The notes below the pieces were generated by a model, which saw only the letters and a program-made list of their open reading frames with translations, had not been told where the DNA came from and made no database searches. The position numbers and the translations under genes were made by a program. Shown here piece by piece: positions 9,356-14,978 of a DNA stretch of 64,000 nt. The stretch is from Oceaniferula spumae (lineage in GTDB: Bacteria; Verrucomicrobiota; Verrucomicrobiia; Verrucomicrobiales; Akkermansiaceae), in the NCBI RefSeq assembly GCF_042849255.1, contig NZ_AP026866.1:3162001-3226000 (forward strand), in the 5' to 3' direction. Position 1 is the first letter of the stretch. The number at the start of each line of letters is the position of its first letter.

Positions 9356-10339
9356 ATGTTAACGATGAACCACCTATTTTCGCCCGTTCGCAAGAATGGT
9401 AAACTACTGGTCGGCCTGATGGTCGCGCTGATGGCTGGGCATGCTTCTGCACAGGAAAAAGTGGAAACTCCCTCCGCCGTCCGCGATGGCTGGGTGACGG
9501 ACTTTGAAGCTGCCAAAAAAACCGCTGAGAAGGAAGGCAAGGACCTCTTGCTGGAATTCACCCGTGCCAAAGGCTGTGGCTGGTGTATCAAACTTGAAAA
9601 TGAAGTCCTCACTCAGGACGCCTTCAAGCAGCAAGTCCCTAAGAACTACGTGCTGGTAAAACTCGAATACCCGCGTGATCAGGAACTTCCGGAGGCTTTG
9701 AAAAAGCAAAACGAGAAGTTGCTGGATTTCTACCACGTTCGCACCTTTCCACTGCTCGTATTGTGCGATGCCAACGGCCGTCCCTACGCTGGCTCCAGCT
9801 ACAAGAACAGTGATGCTGAGGGCTACCTGAAACATCTGGCTGAATTACATCAGCGCCGCATCGATCGCGATCAGGCACTTGCTGCGGCTGAGAACCTCGA
9901 AGGTGAGGAAAAAGCCCGGATGCTGGAAAAAGGCCTGTCGCAAGTCAGCCGATACTATCATCACCACTACCGCGATGTCATCGACGCCATCGCAAAGGCC
10001 GATCCCTCGGATGCCTGTGGTTTCATCGCCAATATCAAAGTCGGGGAAGTGAAAACCAACTTGGGAAAGCTGGTCAGACCATTCTACGAAGAACGTAAGT
10101 TCGATGAGATACCCGCCGTGGTCGATGGTTTCATCAAGGAGAACAAAATCGAAGGCGAAGCCCTGCAAGTGGCCCTGCTTTATAAAACCCAGGCCCTCTA
10201 CTCCTCAGGTAAGTATGACGAAGTAGGAAAAGTGGCAGACGAAGTTCTGGCCATCAACGACGCCAGCCGCGCCGCCCGCTTCGCCAAAATGATCAAAAAA
10301 CGCATCGAGCGTTTGTCGGAAAAAGAGGGTGAGGAGTAG
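9356..10339 (+). CDS. Secreted thioredoxin-fold protein, 327 aa
   Basis: The signal peptide runs to about residue 32 (ending AGHASA). A thioredoxin-like domain follows (about 45-165) with the redox motif CGWC in FTRAKGCGWCIKLEN and the cis-Pro segment RTFPLLVLCD. The C-terminal half (about 175-320) is helical and charged, with a TPR-like feel (ALQVALLYKTQALYSSGKYDE). This resembles thioredoxin_7/DUF255-type periplasmic proteins common in Planctomycetes and Verrucomicrobia. A role in envelope disulfide chemistry is likely, but the partner is unknown. A second ATG lies at 9365. The gene ends 57 nt before the integron array, whose terminal attC begins at 10396. Confidence 0.8.
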   Translation: MLTMNHLFSPVRKNGKLLVGLMVALMAGHASAQEKVETPSAVRDGWVTDFEAAKKTAEKEGKDLLLEFTRAKGCGWCIKLENEVLTQDAFKQQVPKNYVLVKLEYPRDQELPEALKKQNEKLLDFYHVRTFPLLVLCDANGRPYAGSSYKNSDAEGYLKHLAELHQRRIDRDQALAAAENLEGEEKARMLEKGLSQVSRYYHHHYRDVIDAIAKADPSDACGFIANIKVGEVKTNLGKLVRPFYEERKFDEIPAVVDGFIKENKIEGEALQVALLYKTQALYSSGKYDEVGKVADEVLAINDASRAARFAKMIKKRIERLSEKEGEE

Positions 10340-10395
10340 GGCAATCTTTGCCATCGGCCACTCACAGCCATACTGACGGCAAGTTCTCCTCCTCT

Positions 10396-10521
10396 GCCGA
10401 GCGTCCGAGTCCTGCCAGCCCTACCAGTGGGCGGCGGTCGCAAACAGGGTTGATGGTTGAATTGTCATGAGAATTTCGACTCGGCGCGGGCAGGCACTTG
10501 ATCATCCGCGTGTTGTTCGCC
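10396..10521 (-). other. attC site, terminal and partly decayed
   Basis: This 126-bp site follows the last cassette gene. Its first box on the minus strand is GGCGAAC, complementary to the TTCGCC that opens the cassette at 11208. The centre carries GGTTGATGGTTGAATTG, similar to the centres of the sites at 11203 and 11668. The distal box reads GCTCGGC instead of GTTNNNN, and the stems pair less well than in the other sites, which suggests decay at the end of the array. Confidence 0.6.
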
Positions 10522-10547
10522 TAGTTTATTTGTTGGATCAGTAGCGG

Positions 10548-11195
10548 CTACACCTTGGGTTCAAATACAACACTATGCTCTTCCATCCGAGGATCTCCAT
10601 AGTCCTCCAAGTCGACAAACCGTGAAGCAAATTCGGCGGAGGTTTCAGGTGTCCACGCTCTAGGAACACGCCACTCGTCGGGAATTACCACCTCTTCGGG
10701 ATTGTTCCAGATGGGAATGCTGATGCACATCTGAGAATACTCGACGGTGGTGGTAAACGCGAATCGGTCGTTCTTGTATCCGGCGCTCTCGAAGGAGAAA
10801 TTGACCGCCACAAGAGCGCTAATCTCATAGCGCAATTCCGATAACCGCTTCACTGAAAGCTCCAATATATCAACGGGATTGTGACGCCCTGAGACGTAGA
10901 TAGAGCCATCTCCATACTGCGCTTTGGGATCCCAGCTTCTGGTGCCATCAAGACGCTTCCATGATCGGCTTCCCGGGAAATCGATCATCCCAAACTCGAA
11001 TCCAGAATCTATTACCGTCTCATCCTCCGGATCTGCCGCGTCGTCACCTAGATCCAGGGGAGCGTGTGCTATCCCAAGGCTGTAGTGATGAGATGGCGGA
11101 AGATTACAATAGGGATTCCAGTGGATCATGGAGGACATTCCTCCTCCGGTTACTTGCATCCTATTGAAGGGAAATCGCTTCTTCCTGCTGAACAT
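10548..11195 (-). CDS. Cassette-borne protein of unknown function, 215 aa
   Basis: Not recognised. A soluble, acidic protein with no signal peptide or membrane segment. The N-terminus is basic (MFSRKKRFPFNRMQ), the middle has DLGDDAADPEDETVIDSG, and the last third is beta-rich (SALVAVNFSFESAGYKND, CISIPIWNNPEEVVIP). The start at 11195 is 13 nt after the cassette boundary at 11208, with AGAAAAG just upstream. The first 85 or so codons are duplicated, with about 98% identity, at 13656-13935, where they are fused to the end of the M16 gene. The stop lies 27 nt before the terminal attC. An adaptive cassette function is possible but nothing in the sequence names it. Confidence 0.7.
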   Translation of the reverse strand: MFSRKKRFPFNRMQVTGGGMSSMIHWNPYCNLPPSHHYSLGIAHAPLDLGDDAADPEDETVIDSGFEFGMIDFPGSRSWKRLDGTRSWDPKAQYGDGSIYVSGRHNPVDILELSVKRLSELRYEISALVAVNFSFESAGYKNDRFAFTTTVEYSQMCISIPIWNNPEEVVIPDEWRVPRAWTPETSAEFASRFVDLEDYGDPRMEEHSVVFEPKV

Positions 11196-11202
11196 CTTTT
11201 CT

Positions 11203-11327
11203 GGCGAACGTCAAAGGACTGGAATCCGCTAGAGGGAGCGCCAGTTCGACGAAGGGGTTAAGGTTCTAATTATCATGGATCTAAACTACTAAACGTCTAG
11301 CGGATTGCCAGCTACGACTTGTTCTGC
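11203..11327 (-). other. attC site between cassettes 10548-11195 and 11289-11654
   Basis: A 125-bp site. The outer boxes on the minus strand are GCAGAAC and GTTCGCC, with GTC/GAC pairing just inside. The main stem is CTGGAATCCGCTAG against CTAGCGGATTGCCAG, perfect except for one extra C of the extrahelical-base type. The centre GGGGTTAAGGTTCTAATT matches the central part of the 11668 site. The stop codon of the 11289 gene lies inside it. Confidence 0.85.
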
Positions 11328-11654
11328 TTGGTCATTGAGCGCATAGCCGACCAGCTTCTCAGCGCAGTGTCCAACTTGTCCTCGTGCGGGGAAATCTACC
11401 GAGGAAATCTCTATCTCTTCTACCTGCAAATCGCTGTCATGAATCCGGTTAGCTTCTGACACTCCGTAGAGCACTTCGGCAATGTATTCATCTATATCAA
11501 ATTCGGGAGGCTTCACATACTCAAGTCCCGAACGAATCAGAACAAATGGACCACTCTCAGGCATTTCTCCAAATCGCAGAGAAACCATAACAGAGCAAGG
11601 CCCTGTAATGTGCGACATCCGATAATATTTCGCAGTGCTAAACTGGGGCATCAT
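11289..11654 (-). CDS. Cassette-borne small protein of unknown function, 121 aa
   Basis: Not recognised. The start is the ATG at 11654 (MMPQFSTAKYYRMSH), 20 nt inside the cassette boundary at 11673; the frame is open to 11690, but that part lies in the neighbouring attC. The protein is soluble and acidic, with a beta-rich first half (MVSLRFGEMPESGPFVLIR) and a helical second half (FDIDEYIAEVLYGVSEANR). The last codons (AEQVVAGNPLDV) are supplied by attC sequence, so the C-terminus is set by the recombination site. Its size and compactness suit a toxin-antitoxin, immunity or adaptor role, but this is speculation. Confidence 0.65.
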   Translation of the reverse strand: MMPQFSTAKYYRMSHITGPCSVMVSLRFGEMPESGPFVLIRSGLEYVKPPEFDIDEYIAEVLYGVSEANRIHDSDLQVEEIEISSVDFPARGQVGHCAEKLVGYALNDQAEQVVAGNPLDV

Positions 11655-11667
11655 GCTGGATTCTTTT

Positions 11668-11794
11668 GCAGAACGTCCTGGCATAGCCAACCCTCACGGG
11701 AGAGCAAACTTGGACGAAGGAGTTGAGGTTGTAATTGGTGTTAAACTTTAACAAACCGACGCCGTGTGGGGTTGGCTACTGCGACTTGTTCTGC
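11668..11794 (-). other. attC site between cassettes 11289-11654 and 11776-12504
   Basis: A 127-bp site, the best preserved. The outer boxes GCAGAAC/GTTCTGC are perfectly complementary, then GTC/GAC, GCA/TGC, the stem TAGCCAACCC/GGGTTGGCTA and an inner CACGG/CCGTG. The centre contains GAGTTGAGGTTGTAATTGG. The stop codon of the 11776 gene falls inside the site. Confidence 0.88.
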
Positions 11795-12504
11795 ATTTTT
11801 GTTGGTTTTTCTGGTCTGTCTTGTAATAAGTCTAAGGATCTAGTTCCTGTTCCGAAGTAAAGATAAACTATAACGGAGTCAGATTTATCCTTATAATGAT
11901 TAACTAGTTTATTCGATGTGAAATTTGAAATGTTTATTCTAGGTTGAGTAAGTGTAAACCCATCATAGGTTTTCCGCTTATCCCCATTAATTGCGATTAT
12001 TGGATAGAGGTTAAACTTTGAGCCTCTAGCACAAGTTCTCGGTTCAGTTTTTGAATTCTTGAAAAAGCTAGCAGCTGGGCGAGATGCGGCGAAATTAGGT
12101 AGGTCAATAAAGCCAGGAAATCTGAAAAATCCTGTATCATTAACGCCTACAAGTCTTTGGGTATCCATGTTCCACCCAAAGGTAATAATACTGCGATAGT
12201 TACCCTTGGAAAGAGATGCTCTAGAGTACTTACCAAGTGAGAAAAACTTTCTGCTGACACACTTTCCGTCCTGATAGCGTTCTGCTAAAAATTGAGTATC
12301 TTCCATGAAGGTATCGCCCTTATATACTCGGTCTATGATGGCTTTAGGGATAACGCAATCACAACGGAATTCGATGACTCTTGCTAACTCTAATAATCGA
12401 GATTCATGACGCGGAATTTCGGTTTTGTTGAAGTGGCAAACATTTTGTGCGAAGGCTATGGTGCAAGTTAGCAATGCTATGATTGCGATTAGGGTGCTTT
12501 TCAT
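11776..12504 (-). CDS. Cassette-borne secreted protein of unknown function, 242 aa
   Basis: Not recognised. The start is the ATG at 12504, 26 nt inside the cassette boundary at 12529, because it begins a clear signal peptide (MKSTLIAIIALLTCTIAFAQ). The longer frame to 12633 runs through the preceding attC. The mature part is basic, with several Cys (CHFNK, CDCVI, GKCVSRKFF, RTCARG) that could form disulfides, and ends in an Asp/Lys-rich tail partly encoded by attC. It is visibly more AT-rich than the flanking genes, consistent with a foreign origin. It is probably periplasmic or secreted. Confidence 0.65.
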   Translation of the reverse strand: MKSTLIAIIALLTCTIAFAQNVCHFNKTEIPRHESRLLELARVIEFRCDCVIPKAIIDRVYKGDTFMEDTQFLAERYQDGKCVSRKFFSLGKYSRASLSKGNYRSIITFGWNMDTQRLVGVNDTGFFRFPGFIDLPNFAASRPAASFFKNSKTEPRTCARGSKFNLYPIIAINGDKRKTYDGFTLTQPRINISNFTSNKLVNHYKDKSDSVIVYLYFGTGTRSLDLLQDRPEKPTKMQNKSQ

Positions 12505-12523
12505 GTGTGATATGGAATTTTTA

Positions 12524-12611
12524 GCATAACGTCCTAGCAAAGTGAGCGCGGGGTGGACAATCGAATTCAGGGTGCGCGTTGTCCGCGCTTCACTTCTGCG
12601 CCTTGTTGGCC
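12524..12611 (-). other. attC site between cassettes 11776-12504 and 12590-13153
   Basis: An 88-bp site, shorter than its neighbours. The outer boxes on the minus strand are GGCCAAC and GTTATGC. The main stem AAGTGAGCGC/GCGCTTCACTT continues into GGACAA/TTGTCC. GGCCAAC complements the TTGGCC that opens the next cassette at 13161. The central GTTGAGGTT-type block of the longer sites is missing. Confidence 0.78.
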
Positions 12612-13153
12612 TTGTCGTTTCCGAAGAGCGCATTCTCCAGCGTCATCCCGAGGTTGGCCGTAACTGACTTCTCCAATGCGGCATAATACTCGGGATCATG
12701 GTCGTTGAGTTGCTTGACCAATAGCTTTCCAAGTTTCGGCGCGTAGAAATAGGTCGCCTCAGAATTGTAATCGGGAACCATCTTTCCGTCCTCATCTTGC
12801 TTCACGGAACGCAACTCGCAAAAGGCTCCCAGGGTGTTTACGTAAACGTAGGCCAGTGGCTCATCCTTCTCCCCGAGGAATACCAGATGGCATAAGTGGC
12901 CGGCGAAGAGGGGGAGGCCGCCAACTTGAGTCGGAGCGTCAGCAAAACTGCTCAGCAGCTGCTTGATTTGCTCGGGTTGGCCAAACGAAGTTTTCAACTT
13001 GATCGGATCTCGGTTCTTCAGCTCGTAGTCCCATCCGAGCACGATTACCCGGCTCGCTGTTTCGACCTTACTTGCGTCGCGAACCCGCATGGGTGGATCG
13101 GCAGCGCATGCGACAATCGCACTGAGAAGGAATATCGTCATCGCTAAATTCAT
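12590..13153 (-). CDS. Cassette-borne secreted protein of unknown function, 187 aa
   Basis: Not recognised. The first 18 residues form a signal peptide (MNLAMTIFLLSAIVACAA); a Cys at 16 makes a lipoprotein possible, although the box is not ideal. The mature domain alternates strands and helices (SRVIVLGWDYELKNRD, HLCHLVFLGEKDEPLAYVYV, TYFYAPKLGKLLVKQL). The ATG at 13153 is only 8 nt inside the cassette boundary at 13161. The stop lies inside the following attC, so the end KANKAQK is attC-encoded. It is the first cassette behind the candidate promoter at 13200-13228 and so the one most likely to be expressed. Confidence 0.7.
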   Translation of the reverse strand: MNLAMTIFLLSAIVACAADPPMRVRDASKVETASRVIVLGWDYELKNRDPIKLKTSFGQPEQIKQLLSSFADAPTQVGGLPLFAGHLCHLVFLGEKDEPLAYVYVNTLGAFCELRSVKQDEDGKMVPDYNSEATYFYAPKLGKLLVKQLNDHDPEYYAALEKSVTANLGMTLENALFGNDKANKAQK

Positions 13154-13155
13154 GA

Positions 13156-13190
13156 GGCCAACTAGTAGTTAGTAATACACTGGAAAATCT
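13156..13190 (-). other. Array-leading recombination boundary (attI-like or decayed attC)
   Basis: On the minus strand GTTGGCC at 13162-13156 ends exactly where the first cassette begins. Upstream there is no long attC stem; instead CTAAC-TACTA-GTTGGCC gives two inverted core-like halves, as in attI sites, followed by TTTTCCAGT. A similar arrangement precedes the PEP-CTERM cassette at 14684. An attI identity is an inference; a worn attC is the alternative. Confidence 0.45.
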
Positions 13191-13546
13191 ATCAATCGCT
13201 TTATAATCGTCCAGTAGATAATTGTCCCTAGGGGTTATTATCTGTTGGAAAATAACCGGATGATTGAAATGGTCGGAAATTTGGGTTGAGAAAGGTTCGA
13301 GAATCCATTCGTTTCCTTATGATCTGGGGCTAAATAATTGATATGATTTGGATGCATGTATGAGGGTTAGGCAACGAATGACTAGTGTGGATCTTCCAAT
13401 AATTTCATGCAGCAGATAAATATCAGGGTGGTAATAGAACCCCTGAAAATTTGATGTGAAGATGACTATTAACAAATAGTGGTCTAACTATTTTTTCGAT
13501 TTACGTGAATTCGCGTCCATTCACGGTTAGAAAATGTCAGTCTCAG
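13163..13546 (-). other. 384-nt noncoding stretch ahead of the cassettes
   Basis: AT-rich and without a convincing gene. It holds the candidate cassette promoter (13200-13228), an inverted repeat GGTTATT/AATAACC near 13232-13257, and a perfect palindrome CGTGAAT/ATTCACG with an 8-nt loop at 13504-13525. The palindrome flanks the end of the duplicated M16 fragment. In integron terms this is where a leader and attI would lie; no integrase remnant could be read in any frame. Confidence 0.6.
13200..13228 (-). promoter_or_regulatory. Candidate cassette promoter (Pc-like)
   Basis: On the minus strand GGGACA (13228-13223) and TATAAA (13205-13200) are separated by 17 bp, a sigma-70-like layout about 50 nt before the first cassette start codon. 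The -35 box has two mismatches to TTGACA. Location and spacing are the only support. Confidence 0.4.
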
Positions 13547-13655
13547 CTACTTGGTGAAGATATCTTCAGCGGTGACTTCTTTGATGGTGCCGAGTTTTTT
13601 TAGGGCTTCTAAGTCTACTCGGGTGCGGTCGCCTACGATGGAGATGCGCTTGGGG
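13547..13655 (-). pseudogene. Duplicated 3' end of the M16 peptidase gene
   Basis: This 109-bp piece matches 14979-15087, including the stop codon, with three mismatches (TTT/TTC, ATA/ATC, AAA/AAG), all synonymous. It encodes only the last 35 or so residues of the peptidase (ending TAEDIFTK) and cannot work alone. Upstream on the minus strand it is joined, at a TTGGG shared by both parents, to a fragment of the cassette gene of 10548-11195. The reading frame through the junction does not continue as peptidase. Confidence 0.9.
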
Positions 13656-13935
13656 ATCCCGGCTTCTGGTGCCATCAAGACGCTTCCATGATCGGCTTCC
13701 CGGGAAATCGATCATCCCAAACTCGAATCCAGAATCTATAACCGTCTCATCCTCCGGATCTGCCGCGTCGTCACCTAGATCCAGGGGAGCGTGTGCTATC
13801 CCAAGGCTGTAGTGATGAGATGGTGGAAGGTTACAATAGGGATTCCAGTGGATCATGGAGGACATTCCTCCTCCGGTTACTTGCATCCTATTGAAGGGAA
13901 ATCGCTTCTTCCTGCTGAACATCTTTTGTGGCGAA
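13656..13935 (-). pseudogene. Duplicated 5' fragment of the cassette gene 10548-11195
   Basis: The stretch 13656-13937 aligns without gaps to 10929-11210 with five mismatches; it starts at the cassette boundary and covers about the first 85 codons. Three coding mismatches are synonymous, one is Trp to Arg beside the junction, and one is upstream of the start. The start codon is preserved at 13922, and the open frame runs into the M16 fragment out of frame and stops at 13566, giving a chimeric 118-residue product if translated. Similarity ends at the attC recombination point, as expected for a cassette. Confidence 0.88.
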
Positions 13936-14064
13936 CGTTTTAGGTCACTCACCAGATACCCTGTGTGGCTAAACTATGAAAGAAAATACAAGCGAACAGG
14001 AAAACTTCCATCGAAGCCAAACTACGCCCGCGGGTATATGGTTGATTGCACCTACTTGTTCGAC
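13930..14064 (-). other. attC site after the PEP-CTERM cassette
   Basis: A 135-bp site. The boxes on the minus strand are GTCGAAC and GTTCGCC. Nested stems are TAGGT/ACCTA (13941-13945, 14050-14054), ACCAGATACCC/GGGTATATGGT with one mismatch, and an inner TGGCT/AGCCA. GTCGAAC complements the TTCGAC at 14683 that opens the PEP-CTERM cassette. The stop codon of the PEP-CTERM gene abuts the first box. Confidence 0.83.
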
Positions 14065-14652
14065 CTAGGAAGCTCTTTTACGATGAGATACAAATCCTAA
14101 TAATCCAAGGCCTAGAAGCAATGCTGATGATGGCTCAGGAACAGCAGCAGGAGAAGGAGCAGATCCAATTACTACTGATATAGTGTCTGTATTAGGAAGG
14201 GTATAATCAAATGTGCCTACATTTACACCAAGAGTTGCTAAATCCGTGCCCGAAAATACCCCTTCAGAAAATATACTTCCACCTGAAACAAACCCTGTGG
14301 GAACGAGGAGATTATTACTCTCAAATCCAAAATGATCTCCAGAGGTCGTACCAGTGGCATTGAAGCCACCAGTCCCAAATGTAAGCGAAAAACCTAGTCC
14401 TGAGTATACATCCCCAGGTCCAAAAAATAGAATTTCAGGATCAGTTGGGTCTATCCGAAAATCATCGGGAAAAGGACTATTACTCAAAAACGACAAGCCA
14501 ATAATATCAAGTGTGCCTGATGCTTGAGCTCGCACATCAGCACCATCTTCCCAAATATTTATTGTGACTGCACCTTTTGCTCCCCCTACAAGCGATCCAA
14601 ATGTGATTAGAGTGGCAGCAAGGGTGGCTACTTTTGTTTGTTTTAGTTTCAT
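14065..14652 (-). CDS. PEP-CTERM protein carried in an integron cassette, 195 aa
   Basis: A signal peptide (to about residue 28, ending GGAKGA) is followed by a Gly/Ser/Thr-rich beta domain and the C-terminal sorting signal VPEPSSALLLGLGLLGF plus SHRKRAS. The gene sits exactly between a boundary at 14684 and an attC at 14064, with matching TTCGAC/GTCGAA ends, so it is a cassette gene. It is clearly AT-rich against the M16 gene next door. The tail differs from those of the other two PEP-CTERM proteins (HRKRAS rather than RRRK/RRRR), which also suits acquisition from elsewhere. The passenger domain was not recognised; export to the surface depends on an exosortase not seen here. Confidence 0.85.
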   Translation of the reverse strand: MKLKQTKVATLAATLITFGSLVGGAKGAVTINIWEDGADVRAQASGTLDIIGLSFLSNSPFPDDFRIDPTDPEILFFGPGDVYSGLGFSLTFGTGGFNATGTTSGDHFGFESNNLLVPTGFVSGGSIFSEGVFSGTDLATLGVNVGTFDYTLPNTDTISVVIGSAPSPAAVPEPSSALLLGLGLLGFVSHRKRAS

Positions 14653-14978
14653 AAAGAAAGTGTTTTTGTTAATTTTTGTCGAACAGTGTTATTAGTTGAC
14701 TAGGAAAACAGAAATTTACAGATGATTAACAATGTTGATTCGTTAATCATTGGGTATGTAGCCTACTTAGACAGGTGATGTGTAGGCTGCCAGTTTTAGT
14801 AAAGGCGAGACAAATATTGGTTAAAGATTGTAGGTCTTCACATCCATTGAGCAGCTGGAGGTGTTATTACAGATTTATGGTTAGTCACAGATGATTAAAA
14901 TACACATCGTCCTGCGATGGGTTGCTATCGCAGGGGGAACACGCATCCTTAAATTATGTCTGGGGGCTCCAGTTTTAG
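14653..14978 (-). other. 326-nt stretch between the M16 gene and the cassette array
   Basis: No gene. From right to left it holds a perfect 8-bp hairpin CCTGCGAT/ATCGCAGG (14911-14934) that may end M16 transcription although it lacks a strong T run, an AGCCTAC/GTAGGCT hairpin (14760-14788) and an ATGATTAAC/GTTAATCAT hairpin (14722-14750). The cassette boundary GTTCGAC is at 14684-14678 on the minus strand. ACAGATGATTAA occurs twice (14718, 14887). TTTTCCTAGT, near the boundary, resembles the TTTTCCAGT at the same place before the 13161 boundary. Confidence 0.6.

Larger units (their letters stand above)
10396..14684 (-). mobile_element. Integron gene-cassette array without a visible integrase (CALIN-like)
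   Basis: Five attC-like sites, all facing the same way, alternate with small minus-strand genes. Read on the minus strand, each cassette opens with TTNNNN just after a G, has its start codon within about 30 nt, and ends at an attC whose first box is NNNNAAC. Four of five cassettes have exactly complementary ends: TTCGAC/GTCGAA (PEP-CTERM), TTGGCC/GGCCAA (12590-13153), TTCTGC/GCAGAA (11289-11654) and TTCGCC/GGCGAA (10548-11195). The cassette at 11776-12504 differs by one base (TTATGC against GCAGAA). Several stop codons lie inside the attC, as in classical cassettes. No intI-like gene is seen anywhere in the window. A chimeric duplication (13547-13937) interrupts the array. Confidence 0.82.

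Noticed and set aside
10340..10395. GGCAA-TCT-TTGCC as a terminator of the thioredoxin-fold gene
   Set aside because: A five-pair stem without a T run is not convincing.
13566..13952. 128-aa open frame as a genuine gene
   Set aside because: It is a chimera of two duplicated fragments. The second part is read out of the M16 frame and looks like Arg/His-rich noise.
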